The position numbers were made by a program, and so were the translations under genes. A DNA stretch of 64,000 nt from an uncultured Collinsella sp. (GTDB lineage: Bacteria > Actinomycetota > Coriobacteriia > Coriobacteriales > Coriobacteriaceae): assembly GCA_900767675.1 (NCBI GenBank), contig CAAFZX010000008.1, forward strand, positions 50,984-114,983. The letters are read 5' to 3'. Under the pieces are notes generated by a model. The model saw only the letters and a list, made by a program, of their open reading frames with translations, was not told the origin of the DNA and ran no database searches. This document shows, piece after piece, positions 23,860 through 32,990 of this stretch. Numbering within the stretch: position 1 is the stretch's first letter; every line of letters begins with the position of its first letter.

Positions 23860-23991
23860 GGGCCCGTGCTGGACTTAGTTTTCAGAACATTCCGCAGACC
23901 AGGAAACCCCCTTATCCGCAGCTCCGAAGGAGCAGGATAAGGGGGTTTCCATGGTCGAGGACGTTCTGAAAACTAAGTTCAGCACGGGCCC
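23860..23991 (-). repeat. Nested inverted repeat, element F (family II)
   Basis: Outer arms of 29 bases (23860-23888 and 23963-23991) with one G-T pair, and a perfect 16-bp inner stem (23902-23917 with 23935-23950). On the minus strand the internal loops read CGTCCTCGACCATG (23950-23963) and CTGCGGAATG (23888-23897). It begins 17 bases beyond the oppF stop and may also form the operon's 3' end. Confidence 0.75.
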
Positions 23992-24007
23992 GGACGATAA
24001 CAACCGG

Positions 24008-25036
24008 CTACAGGTCGATGTGCGATTCCTTGATCGGGAACGGCTCCGCGAAGTGGCACGCGCAGCAGTGGCCCGGAGCGACTTCCTTAAACTCAGGAAG
24101 CTTCTCGGAGCAGATGCCCTGCGCGATCGGGCAGCGCGTGTGGAAACGGCAGCCGGTCGGCGGATCCAGCGGCGACGGCGGGTCGCCAGCGAGGATGATG
24201 CGTTTGCGGGTCTTCTGGATATCCGGATCGGGCACCGGCACGGCAGACAGCAGCGACTGCGTGTACGGATGGTGAGGCTCGCTATAGAGCGTCTTCCAAT
24301 CCGAAACCTCGACCATCTTACCCAGATACATAACGGCAACGCGATCGGAGATGTGCTGCACGACGGACAGGTCGTGGGCGATAAAGAGATACGCCGTACC
24401 AAACTTGTCCTGCAGTTCCTTAAGCAGGTTCAGAACCTGGGCCTGAATGGAAACATCCAAAGCGGATACCGGCTCGTCACAGATAATCAGCTTGGGCTTC
24501 AGCGCAAAAGCGCGGGCGATACCGACACGCTGACGCTGGCCGCCCGAGAACTCGTGCGGATAGCGGTTGATGTGCTCGGGGTTGAGGCCGACGACGTCCA
24601 GCAGCTCACGGACACGCTCAATGCGCTCCTCCTTGGTGCCCACGCCATGAATAGTCATGGGCTCGGAGACGATCTCGCCGATGGTCATACGAGGATTGAG
24701 CGAAGCATAGGGGTCCTGGAAGATGAACTGCATCTCACGACGCATGTCCTTGATCTCATGCTTGCTCATCTCGGCAACGTCTTTGCCCTGGAAGAACACC
24801 TTACCTGCCGTCGGCTTGGTCAGGCGCATGATGGTGCGGCCCGTGGTGGACTTACCGCAACCAGACTCGCCGACCAGGCCAAAGGTCTCGCCCGGATAAA
24901 TCTCGAACGAAATGTCATTCACAGCAGAGACGACGCGCTTGGAAAAACGCTTGGCGAACATGCCGGACTCTGCGGGGAACTCCTTAGAAAGATGCTCGAC
25001 CTTCAGCAGCGGAGTGCGCTCGTTATTGTCTGCCAT
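24008..25036 (-). CDS. oppF: Oligopeptide ABC importer ATPase
   Basis: 342 residues. Walker A GESGCGKST, signature FSGGQRQRV, Walker B LIICDEPVSALD, and the C-terminal cysteine cluster (CPIAQGICSE, CCAC) typical of Opp/Dpp ATPases. It pairs with OppD to power peptide uptake through OppBC. Last gene of oppABCDF; its ATG directly abuts the oppD stop, so expression is coupled. Confidence 0.95.
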   Translation of the reverse strand: MADNNERTPLLKVEHLSKEFPAESGMFAKRFSKRVVSAVNDISFEIYPGETFGLVGESGCGKSTTGRTIMRLTKPTAGKVFFQGKDVAEMSKHEIKDMRREMQFIFQDPYASLNPRMTIGEIVSEPMTIHGVGTKEERIERVRELLDVVGLNPEHINRYPHEFSGGQRQRVGIARAFALKPKLIICDEPVSALDVSIQAQVLNLLKELQDKFGTAYLFIAHDLSVVQHISDRVAVMYLGKMVEVSDWKTLYSEPHHPYTQSLLSAVPVPDPDIQKTRKRIILAGDPPSPLDPPTGCRFHTRCPIAQGICSEKLPEFKEVAPGHCCACHFAEPFPIKESHIDL

Positions 25037-26128
25037 TTACGCCTCGCCTCCCTTCTTGGAATCCTTGCGCGTACGGGACGTCTCAGGGGCGTTCTTGAGG
25101 AACTCGGGGTCACCGGAATAATGGCACGCAGAATAGTGGCCGGACTCGGTGACAACGCGCTCGGGGCGCTGCTTGCGGCACTTGTCCGTCGCATAGGGGC
25201 AGCGAGGAGAGAAGACGCAGCCCTCGGGCAGGTTCATGAGCGAAGGCGGGTTGCCGTGAATCGGCGTCAGCGGCTTCTTCTCTTCGATGGCCTGCTCCGG
25301 GATAGAGCGGATAAGGCCCCAGGTGTAGGGGTGGCGGCTCTCGTAGAAGATTTCCTCGGCAGTACCGAACTCGACGGGACGGCCGGCGTACATAACCATG
25401 ATTTTGTCGGCCATATCGGCGACAACGCCCAGGTCATGGGTAATCATGATAATGGCGTTGCCGTTCTTCTGCTGCATCTCCTGCATGAGCTCGATAATCT
25501 GAGCCTGAATGGTAACGTCCAGAGCCGTCGTGGGCTCGTCGGCAATCAGGATATCGGGATCGCAGGCAAGGGCCATGGCAATCATGACGCGCTGACGCAT
25601 ACCACCGGAGAACTGGTGCGGATACTCATTGACGCGCTTCTCGGGCTCGGGGATACCCACGAGGTCCAAAAGCTCGGTGGCGCGCTTGAGCGCCTCCTGC
25701 TTGGAGTAGCCACGGTGCAGACGAAGGCCCTCGCCCACCTGCTTGCCGATCTTATAGACCGGGTTCAAGGAGGTCATAGGGTCCTGGAAGATCATCGCGA
25801 TATCGTTACCGCGAATGTGCTGCATCTCTTCCTCGGTCATCTCGAGGATAGAACGACCGCGATAGCGAACGTCGCCGCCCTCAATCTTTCCCGGAGGCAT
25901 CGAGATAAGACCCATGATGGTCATGGCGGTCACGGACTTACCGGAGCCGGACTCACCGACGACACCCAGGGTCTCGCCGCGATCGAGCGTGTAGGAAACA
26001 CCGTCGACAGCGCGAACAACGCCATCCTCGGTGTGAAAATACATCTTAAGGTCATCGACCTCGAGCAGATGCTGGCCCTCGGGAACCGGCTGGTCCTTCA
26101 GGTCCACATAGTTCTTGTTCTTCTTCAT
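25037..26128 (-). CDS. oppD: Oligopeptide ABC importer ATPase
   Basis: 363 residues. Walker A GESGSGKSV, signature FSGGMRQRV, Walker B ILIADEPTTALD, and the oligopeptide/dipeptide C-terminal region with CPYATDKC. Partner of OppF. It begins two bases after the oppC stop. A duplicated system (42.3-47.9 kb) carries a distinct set of ATPases, so the two importers do not share theirs. Confidence 0.95.
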   Translation of the reverse strand: MKKNKNYVDLKDQPVPEGQHLLEVDDLKMYFHTEDGVVRAVDGVSYTLDRGETLGVVGESGSGKSVTAMTIMGLISMPPGKIEGGDVRYRGRSILEMTEEEMQHIRGNDIAMIFQDPMTSLNPVYKIGKQVGEGLRLHRGYSKQEALKRATELLDLVGIPEPEKRVNEYPHQFSGGMRQRVMIAMALACDPDILIADEPTTALDVTIQAQIIELMQEMQQKNGNAIIMITHDLGVVADMADKIMVMYAGRPVEFGTAEEIFYESRHPYTWGLIRSIPEQAIEEKKPLTPIHGNPPSLMNLPEGCVFSPRCPYATDKCRKQRPERVVTESGHYSACHYSGDPEFLKNAPETSRTRKDSKKGGEA

Positions 26129-26130
26129 CC

Positions 26131-27066
26131 TTATGCGTCCTTCATCTTGACGTCGAGGGCGTCGCGCAGACCGTCACCCAGCAGGGTGAAGGCGAGCACC
26201 GTCGAGAGAATTGCCAGACCGGGCATGATCATCATCCAGGGAGCAGTCAGAAGATACTGCTGACCGTCCTGAATCATGGAGCCCCACGAAGGCGTAGGCG
26301 GAATAACGCCCATGCCGAGGAAGGACAGAGCGGACTCGGTCAAAATGGCACCACCAATGTTCATGGTCGCGTAGACCACGATGGAGGCAACGGAGTTCGG
26401 GAAGATGTGACGCACGACGATACGAGCATCGGATGCACCCATCGCGCGCGCAGCGTCAACATAGTCGTTTTCCTTGACCGTGAGGATCGCGGATCGGAAG
26501 ACGCGTGCAATAGAAGGCCAGCCGAGAATACCGATGGCGATAAAGACATTCTGAAGACCACGGCCGATTACGGCGATCATGGCGACGACGAACAGCACGT
26601 ACGGGAACGCTAGGAAGATATCCGCAAAGCGCATGATGATCGTATCCCAGATTCCGCCGTAGAAACCGGCCAGAGCACCCATGACCAATCCGATCACCGT
26701 GGAGATGGCGGTGGCCATAATGCCGACGGACAGCGAAACGCGTGCACCGTAGATAACGCGGACGAGAATGTCGCGACCAAGGGCGTCGGTACCAAACGGA
26801 TGCTCGGCACACGGAGCCAGCAACGAAGTCTCGGCCATGGTAGTCGAGTCGGAAGCCGTCGGCGACCCGAGCCAGGGCTTAGCCCACAGGTCGGCGGTCA
26901 GGGCAACCACAACGACGATGATGATCCAGCAAACACCGATAACGGCGAGCTTGTTCTTACGAAGACGCTTAAAAGCGTCGCCCCACATCGTGCGGGACTT
27001 AGCGGGAGCAGATGCGGCCTTAGTGGCGGTAGCCTGCCCCTGAGACTGAGATTCAGTTTCCTGCAT
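26131..27066 (-). CDS. oppC: Oligopeptide ABC importer permease
   Basis: 311 residues, about six membrane helices. The EAA-type loop (AARAMGASDARIVVRHIFPNS) that docks the ATPase is present. The first 40 residues are a Q-, A- and K-rich cytoplasmic tail. Forms the channel with OppB. ATG 27066 has GGGAGG upstream; 14 bases separate it from oppB. Confidence 0.94.
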   Translation of the reverse strand: MQETESQSQGQATATKAASAPAKSRTMWGDAFKRLRKNKLAVIGVCWIIIVVVVALTADLWAKPWLGSPTASDSTTMAETSLLAPCAEHPFGTDALGRDILVRVIYGARVSLSVGIMATAISTVIGLVMGALAGFYGGIWDTIIMRFADIFLAFPYVLFVVAMIAVIGRGLQNVFIAIGILGWPSIARVFRSAILTVKENDYVDAARAMGASDARIVVRHIFPNSVASIVVYATMNIGGAILTESALSFLGMGVIPPTPSWGSMIQDGQQYLLTAPWMMIMPGLAILSTVLAFTLLGDGLRDALDVKMKDA

Positions 27067-27080
27067 GAGACGTACCTCCC

Positions 27081-28118
27081 TTAGGCCTTATCCGACGGAC
27101 CGCCAAGGCGGATGCGCGGGTCGAGGAATGCATAGCTAATGTCGACGAGCAGGTTGATCACCATGACGACGACAACGATGAGCGTAACGCCGCCCATAAC
27201 GATGGGCCAGTCACGCATGCTGATGGCGCGGTAGACCTCAGAGCCGATACCGGGCCAGTTAAAGACCGTCTCGGTCAGGATGGCGCCCGAAAGCATGCCA
27301 CCGAAGTCGACACCAATATAGGTAACGACGGGGATGAGTGCATTCTTAAGCGCATGCTTGATGATGATCGCGCGATTGGAGAGACCCTTGGCCTTTGCCG
27401 TGCGGATGTAATCCTGGTTCATGACGTCGAGCAGCTGCGAGCGCATGATGCGGGCAGCATAGGCGGTCGAAACCGAAGCCAGCGTAATGGTCGGAAGCAC
27501 ATAGTGCATCCAATCCTGATACTGAGAGCTGGCACCGCCGGCACCCGAAATCGGCATGGAGAAAGCGCCGCCGGTGGCATCCTTAAGGATGACGCCAAAG
27601 AACAGCTGCAGCAGCATACCGAGCCAGAAGGCAGGAACGGCAACGAGGATCGACGTGGTCAGCGTTACCAAAATATCCCAGAAGGAGTAACGCTTTACTG
27701 CCGAAATGATACCCGCACCGATACCCATGATTGCCTCGAGCACGATGGCGCACGCGGCGAGTTTAACCGTATACGGATACTTCTGAGCAAAGATTTCCGC
27801 AACCGGCAGCTTGCGCTGGTACGAATTGCCCAGATCGCCATGAAGCAGACCATTCATGTAATTCAAGTATTGGTCCACAAGCGACGTTGGAACGGGATCG
27901 CCGTTCTCGTCAAGGATCGCGTTGCCGTCCTCGTCCGCCTGGACCAGGTGATAGCGCACGCGAAGTTGAAGCTCCACCTCGGGGGACAGAGCCTTGTCTC
28001 CACCGATCAGCTTGATCGGATCTCCCGGCACGATGTTCTGGAGGGCGAACAGAATCAGCGTAACGCCCAAAAATACCGGGATGAACTGAAGCACACGTTT
28101 AACGATGTACTTACCCAT
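27081..28118 (-). CDS. oppB: Oligopeptide ABC importer permease
   Basis: 345 residues with a signal-anchor-like first helix (RVLQFIPVFLGVTLILFALQNIVPGDP) and about six helices. The docking loop is TAKAKGLSNRAIIIKHALKNAL. A loop of about 50 residues after helix 1 (SPEVELQLRVRYHLV...) is the usual periplasmic segment. It is separated from oppA by 156 bases with a hairpin. Confidence 0.95.
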   Translation of the reverse strand: MGKYIVKRVLQFIPVFLGVTLILFALQNIVPGDPIKLIGGDKALSPEVELQLRVRYHLVQADEDGNAILDENGDPVPTSLVDQYLNYMNGLLHGDLGNSYQRKLPVAEIFAQKYPYTVKLAACAIVLEAIMGIGAGIISAVKRYSFWDILVTLTTSILVAVPAFWLGMLLQLFFGVILKDATGGAFSMPISGAGGASSQYQDWMHYVLPTITLASVSTAYAARIMRSQLLDVMNQDYIRTAKAKGLSNRAIIIKHALKNALIPVVTYIGVDFGGMLSGAILTETVFNWPGIGSEVYRAISMRDWPIVMGGVTLIVVVVMVINLLVDISYAFLDPRIRLGGPSDKA

Positions 28119-28149
28119 ACCACTCCCCTATCTAGGGATTAACCTAAAT

Positions 28150-28177
28150 GGGATGCCGATCGCCAGACCGGCATCCC
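28150..28177 (-). terminator. oppA-oppB intercistronic hairpin
   Basis: Perfect 9-bp stem GGGATGCCG/CGGCATCCC (28150-28158 with 28169-28177), with ATTTAGG after it on the minus strand. It probably stabilises the oppA message or stops part of the transcripts, giving more binding protein than permease. Confidence 0.6.
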
Positions 28178-28274
28178 AAAATTACCATCAGCCAGTTTAC
28201 CCCAGGTTAGGGAGAACTGTATGTTTCCCATGAGGTCTACGTAAATACTTGACCCTCACGGAAGCTGCAAACTC

Positions 28275-29951
28275 TTAGGCGAGCTCGGCGGTACCCAGCT
28301 CGGCGTGCTTCTGCGGATCGACATAGAGGTGCTTGATGCGATCGGAGCCAGCGATGGTGTGCGTGTAGAACATCACCGGGATGACCGGGCAGTCGGCAGC
28401 GACCATTGCGTCGGCCTCCTGCATCTTAGCGACGCGCTCTTCGTCGTCAACCGTAGTACGGGCCTCGTCGACCTTGGCGTCGAACTCGGGGTTGTTGTAA
28501 CCAGAGCGGTTGTCGCCACCGAGGGAGTCGGAGTGGAACAGCGGATACAGGAAGTTGTCCATGATCGGGTAGTCGGCAATCCAGCCCAGACGACCGAACT
28601 GATAGTTGAAGTTCTGGTACTGCTCGAGCAGCGCAGACCACTCAGGAGTATCGGAGACGGCGGTAACGCCGACCTTGGCGAGGTCGCCGATGATGGACTC
28701 CATGATCTCCTTGTGGCCACCGTCCTGGTTGTAGGAAAGGGTCACGTTAATGCCACGATCGCCGTTAGCGCCAGCGGGAGCAACCTTGTCGAGGTACTCG
28801 TTAGCCTTGTCGACGTCGTAGGCGCAGAACTCCCATGCGCCCTCCTTGTAGCCATCGATGCCCGGAGGAACAATGCCGTCGGCGGGAGTACGGGTACCCT
28901 TGAAGATGGTCTTGCAGATGGCCTCACGGTTAATGGCCAGGGAGATACCCCTGCGCAGGTCGGCGTTGTTGAACGGCTCGGCCGTGGTGTTGCAGGTCAG
29001 GTAGTAGGTGGAAGGCTCGGCGCCGAGCAGCATGTGCTCGCCGTCGCCCATGGTGTAGCCGTCCTTGGACACGCCGCGATCCTTCTTGGCAGCGTCGATC
29101 TGAGCAACGGGAACGTCGCAGATGTCAAGGTTACCGGCCTGGAACTCCTTGTAGGCGGTCTCCACGTCCTTGATGACCTGGAAGTGGATGCCATCGATCT
29201 TGGCCTTGTCGCCATAGTAATCGTCGAACTTCTTGAGGTTGATCTCCTGACCATCCTCCCACTTGCCGTCCATCATGAACGGGCCGTTACCGACCGGGGC
29301 AAGGTAGAAGCTCTTGACATCGGACTCGGCGCACTCGGGAACCGGGGCCAGAGCCGGGTGAGAGGCGACGAAGGGGAAGTCGGCGTAAGCGGAAGACAGC
29401 TTGACGACGAGGGTCTCATCGTCGGGGCAGGTAACACCGCTGAGCTCAGTAGCGTTACCGGCAAGCAGGTCGTCATAGCCCTCGACCATGGAAAGGTGAT
29501 AGGAGACCTCGGACGGGCCATACTCGGTAGCGATGGCCGACTTGGTGTTGACCAGACGCTCCCAACCGAGCTTGAAGGACTTGGAGGTAACGTCGTCACC
29601 GTTGTGGAACTTGGCCTTCTTGATCTTGAAGGTGAACTCGGTGGCGTCGTCGTTGGCCTCGAAGGACTCGCAAGCCAGCGGAACGATCTCGCCCTTCTCG
29701 GCGTCATAAGAGGTCAGAGCGTCAAAGAGCTGGTACTCGACCTGAGTGCCCTGGTCCTCCTGGACATTGTAGGGGTCGATGCAGACCGGGTTGTTGATGT
29801 AGAAGTTCAGCGTCGAACCGGACTCAGAACCGGAAGTGTCGCCGCCCTTCTTGCCGCATGCGGCAAGAAAAGCCATGGAGCTCGCAGCGAGGGTGCCGCC
29901 AACAAAGGCGCGACGACCCATAACGGGCTGGTGGAACATAGAATCAGCCAT
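28275..29951 (-). CDS. oppA: Oligopeptide-binding lipoprotein (SBP family 5)
   Basis: 558 residues. A twin-arginine-like MGRRAFVGG and a hydrophobic stretch lead to the lipobox FLAAC with C32 as the lipidated residue. The rest is the family 5 solute-binding fold. It captures peptides outside the membrane and passes them to OppBC. AAGGAGGATGGC precedes ATG 29951. First gene of oppABCDF. Peptide size preference cannot be read. Confidence 0.93.
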   Translation of the reverse strand: MADSMFHQPVMGRRAFVGGTLAASSMAFLAACGKKGGDTSGSESGSTLNFYINNPVCIDPYNVQEDQGTQVEYQLFDALTSYDAEKGEIVPLACESFEANDDATEFTFKIKKAKFHNGDDVTSKSFKLGWERLVNTKSAIATEYGPSEVSYHLSMVEGYDDLLAGNATELSGVTCPDDETLVVKLSSAYADFPFVASHPALAPVPECAESDVKSFYLAPVGNGPFMMDGKWEDGQEINLKKFDDYYGDKAKIDGIHFQVIKDVETAYKEFQAGNLDICDVPVAQIDAAKKDRGVSKDGYTMGDGEHMLLGAEPSTYYLTCNTTAEPFNNADLRRGISLAINREAICKTIFKGTRTPADGIVPPGIDGYKEGAWEFCAYDVDKANEYLDKVAPAGANGDRGINVTLSYNQDGGHKEIMESIIGDLAKVGVTAVSDTPEWSALLEQYQNFNYQFGRLGWIADYPIMDNFLYPLFHSDSLGGDNRSGYNNPEFDAKVDEARTTVDDEERVAKMQEADAMVAADCPVIPVMFYTHTIAGSDRIKHLYVDPQKHAELGTAELA

Positions 29952-30190
29952 GCCATCCTCCTTATGAGATAGGACAAAGAAATGTTCAGTCGGACATATG
30001 TCGAGACAATCCGATCCGAACCAGCAAAACGCCGCCCGCTGCTATGGCTGGTTATGCACAACGGACCAACGTTTTGCAATACAGTAGCGCATTTTATGCA
30101 CGATTTGGGGCTAATTCCGGTTAACGGTCGAGAATTTCTTTAGTTGGGCGAAGTATGTGGGGATATTTTGGCTCTGTTACAAGTCTGTAA

Positions 30191-30222
30191 ACAAAAAGGG
30201 CCCCGCACATGCGGGACCCTTT
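30191..30222 (-). terminator. Intrinsic terminator of the glycolysis-secG operon
   Basis: GC-rich stem (AAAGGG...CCCTTT, 30196-30222) followed on the minus strand by TTTTTG, 23 bases after the secG stop. Confidence 0.9.
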
Positions 30223-30244
30223 ACAAACGTATATACGCCGATGC

Positions 30245-30499
30245 TTAGTAGCCGACGATGCCCTGCGGGAAGAAGAACATGCACAGAACGACACACACGG
30301 CAAATACGACAGCCATGATGACGGTCAGGCGATCGAGGTTCTGCTCCATGACGCCCGTGGCAGAGCTGGAGTTATACAGCGAGCTAGCGATCATATCCGA
30401 AACGCCGGTGCCCTTACCGGAATGCATAAGGACGAGAATCGTCAACGCCACGGCAGAGACAGCCCAAACGACAAACAGAAGAATCTGAAACGGACCCAT
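30245..30499 (-). CDS. secG: Preprotein translocase subunit SecG
   Basis: 84 residues with two membrane helices (ILLFVVWAVSAVALTILVLM and VIMAVVFAVCVVLCMFFF) joined by the GKGTGVSDM loop typical of SecG. It assists SecYEG translocation. It ends the gap-pgk-tpiA-gpmI-secG group, 164 bases after gpmI; in many actinobacteria secG directly follows tpiA. Confidence 0.93.
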   Translation of the reverse strand: MGPFQILLFVVWAVSAVALTILVLMHSGKGTGVSDMIASSLYNSSSATGVMEQNLDRLTVIMAVVFAVCVVLCMFFFPQGIVGY

Positions 30500-30663
30500 A
30501 GATAAGCTCCTTAATAGAACAATTCAAACTCCAGTACTGTACCACAACCTCCAACACTCCCCCACCTGCCATTTGGGGACGGGGTAGAAATGGCAGAAAT
30601 ACCAAAAAGGGGATTGCCCGACTGTGGACAACCCCCTTACTAGAAAACGGTATTTGTTTTCTA

Positions 30664-32217
30664 TTAGGCCTCGGTGGCGAGCACGCGACCCGTCATCTCG
30701 GCGGAAGGCTCAATACCAGCCATGGTGAGCATGGTCGGAGCGATATCGGAAAGACGGCCGTCCTCGATACCGGTGAGCTTGGCCTTATCATCAACGATGA
30801 TGAACGGCACGCGGTTGGTGGTGTGAGCCGTAAACGGATGCTTGGAACCGTCGGAAGCAACGTCAAACATGTGATCGGCGTTGCCATGGTCGGCGGTAAT
30901 CAGCGCAAAGCCGCCCTTGGCGAGAATCGCCGGGACAACCTTGGACAGAGCATCGTCAACAGCCTCGACGGCCTTAACGGCGGCGTCGAATACACCGGTG
31001 TGACCAACCATGTCGCAGTTCGCGAAGTTCACGATGTAGAAATCAGCGCGATCCTCGTTGATTGCGGCGACGAGCTTCTCGGTAACCTCGGGAGCGCTCA
31101 TCTCGGGCTGCAGATCGTAGGTAGCGACCTTGGGGGAAGCGACGAGCACGCGCTCCTCGCCCTCCTTGGGCTCCTCGATGCCACCGTTGAGGAAGAACGT
31201 CACATGGGCGTACTTCTCGGTCTCGGCGGTGTGCAGCTGCTTCAGGCCATTGGCGGCGATAACGTCGGCCAGAACGTTCTCGGGGAACGTCTTGGGGAAG
31301 GCGACCTCGACGTCAAACGTCGGATCGTACTCGGTCATCGTCACAAAGTGCGAAAGCTTAATCTGCTCGCGCTCAAAGCCGTCGAACTCCTTGTCCGTGA
31401 ACACGCGAGTCATCTGACGAGCGCGGTCGGGACGGAAGTTGAAGAAGATGGCCGCGTCGCCCTCGTGAATGCCCTCGTTGTGGGCAGCGAAGGGCTCGAC
31501 GAACTCGTCGCCGCGCGGATCCTTCTCGTAGTAGGCCTTGATACCGGCAACGGGGTCGGTATCGGCATCGGACGCGTTGACCATGACGTCGTAGGCACGC
31601 TGGATGCGCTCCCAGCGGTTGTCGCGGTCCATGGCCCAATAGCGGCCCGAAACGGTGGCAACGCGAGCGTCGCAACCGGTCTCCTCGGAGATCTTAGCCA
31701 GGAAAGCGCAGAACTCGCTCATGTAGCCGGCACCGGACTGCGGGTCGACGTCGCGGCCATCCATGAAGGCGTGGACGCGAACGGTCTTGACGCCATGCTG
31801 GGCAGCCATCTTGACCAGAGCCTCGACGTGGTTCATGTGAGAATGAACACCGCCAGGGCTCATAAGGCCCATGAGGTGCAGGGTCTTGCCTTCGGCCTTG
31901 ACGTCGTCCATAGCCTTGACGAAGACCTCGTTCTTGGCGATGGAGCCGTCCTTGATGGCATTGTTGATGCGCGAAAGCTCCTGGAACACGATGCGGCCGG
32001 CACCGATGTTGAGGTGACCCACCTCGGAGTTGCCCATCTGGCCGTCGGGAAGGCCCACGTCCTCGCCCGAAGCACCGAGCGTGGTGTGAGGATACTTCTC
32101 GTACAGGCTATCAAGGAAGGGCGTCTTGGCAGCGGCGACGGCGTTCTCGCCATCAGCCGGAGCAAGGCCGCAGCCATCCATGATGATCAGGAGTGCAGGA
32201 AGATGACGCTGTGCCAT
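30664..32217 (-). CDS. gpmI: 2,3-bisphosphoglycerate-independent phosphoglycerate mutase
   Basis: 517 residues. Interconverts 3- and 2-phosphoglycerate with two manganese ions. The alkaline-phosphatase-type core holds MDGCG near the start, the serine nucleophile in QMGNSEVGH (about residue 65), and the late TADHGNADHM metal site. It begins five bases after the tpiA stop. It sits where a dedicated lower-glycolysis operon would place it; enolase is not in the window. Confidence 0.97.
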   Translation of the reverse strand: MAQRHLPALLIIMDGCGLAPADGENAVAAAKTPFLDSLYEKYPHTTLGASGEDVGLPDGQMGNSEVGHLNIGAGRIVFQELSRINNAIKDGSIAKNEVFVKAMDDVKAEGKTLHLMGLMSPGGVHSHMNHVEALVKMAAQHGVKTVRVHAFMDGRDVDPQSGAGYMSEFCAFLAKISEETGCDARVATVSGRYWAMDRDNRWERIQRAYDVMVNASDADTDPVAGIKAYYEKDPRGDEFVEPFAAHNEGIHEGDAAIFFNFRPDRARQMTRVFTDKEFDGFEREQIKLSHFVTMTEYDPTFDVEVAFPKTFPENVLADVIAANGLKQLHTAETEKYAHVTFFLNGGIEEPKEGEERVLVASPKVATYDLQPEMSAPEVTEKLVAAINEDRADFYIVNFANCDMVGHTGVFDAAVKAVEAVDDALSKVVPAILAKGGFALITADHGNADHMFDVASDGSKHPFTAHTTNRVPFIIVDDKAKLTGIEDGRLSDIAPTMLTMAGIEPSAEMTGRVLATEA

Positions 32218-32222
32218 ATGTC

Positions 32223-32990
32223 CTACTCGCCTGCCTTGACGACCATAGAGGCGAAGTCGGCAGCCTTGAGCGAAGCGCCGCCCACGAGGGCGCCGTCAAC
32301 GTCGGGCTTGGCGACGAGCTCAGCAATGTTGCCGGGCTTAGCGGAACCACCGTACAGGACGCGGATACCGTCGGCGAGCTCCTCGCCAAACATCTCCTTG
32401 AGGGTCTCACGGATAGCGCCGCAGACCTCCTGGGCGTCCTCAGCGGTAGCGGTCTTTCCGGTGCCGATGGCCCAGATGGGCTCGTAGGCGACGACGACCT
32501 GCTTGGGGCAGGTGATCTCAAGACCAGCAAGGCCAGCCTTGACCTGGTTAACGACGTGCTCGACATAGGTGCCAGCCTCGCGGACCTCGAGGGACTCGCC
32601 GCAGCAGAAGACGGGAACAAGACCGGCGGCAACGAGGGCCTTGGCCTTCTTGTTCTGGTCCTCGTCGGTCTCGTGGAAGTAGTCGCGACGCTCGGAGTGG
32701 CCGATGATGCAGTAGGTGCAGCCAGCGGACTTGAGCATGTCGCAAGAGGACTCACCGGTGAAGGCACCCTTGGCCTCCCAGTACACGTTCTGTGCACCGA
32801 GGGCGATGGGGGCAGCCTGAATGCGGTCATGAACCGTGGTGATGTCAATGGTCGGAGGGCAGACGAGCACCTCGACGCCAGCCGGAACCTCGGGCAGAGC
32901 CTGAGCCAGCTCGTCGGCGAGCTTGGCGGCCTCAGCGACGTCGTTGTTCATCTTCCAGTTACCAGCGATAAGAAGGGTGCGATTAGGCAT
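32223..32990 (-). CDS. tpiA: Triosephosphate isomerase
   Basis: 255 residues. Catalytic residues are visible in GNWKMN (lysine), CIIGHSERR (histidine) and AYEPIWAIGTG (glutamate, loop 6). The ATG at 32990 overlaps the pgk stop by eight bases, with GGAGG inside the end of pgk as ribosome site, so translation is coupled. Confidence 0.97.
   Translation of the reverse strand: MPNRTLLIAGNWKMNNDVAEAAKLADELAQALPEVPAGVEVLVCPPTIDITTVHDRIQAAPIALGAQNVYWEAKGAFTGESSCDMLKSAGCTYCIIGHSERRDYFHETDEDQNKKAKALVAAGLVPVFCCGESLEVREAGTYVEHVVNQVKAGLAGLEITCPKQVVVAYEPIWAIGTGKTATAEDAQEVCGAIRETLKEMFGEELADGIRVLYGGSAKPGNIAELVAKPDVDGALVGGASLKAADFASMVVKAGE

Larger units (their letters stand above)
23411..24007. other. Non-coding region with three nested hairpin structures
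   Basis: Almost 600 bases between tRNA-Leu and oppF with no credible gene. It holds the tRNA-Leu promoter and structures at 23555-23679, 23732-23804 and 23860-23991. Confidence 0.6.

Noticed and set aside
23951..26263. Plus-strand open frame of 770 codons opposite oppF and oppD
   Set aside because: Starts inside an inverted repeat and mirrors the ABC genes; composition is that of a shadow frame.
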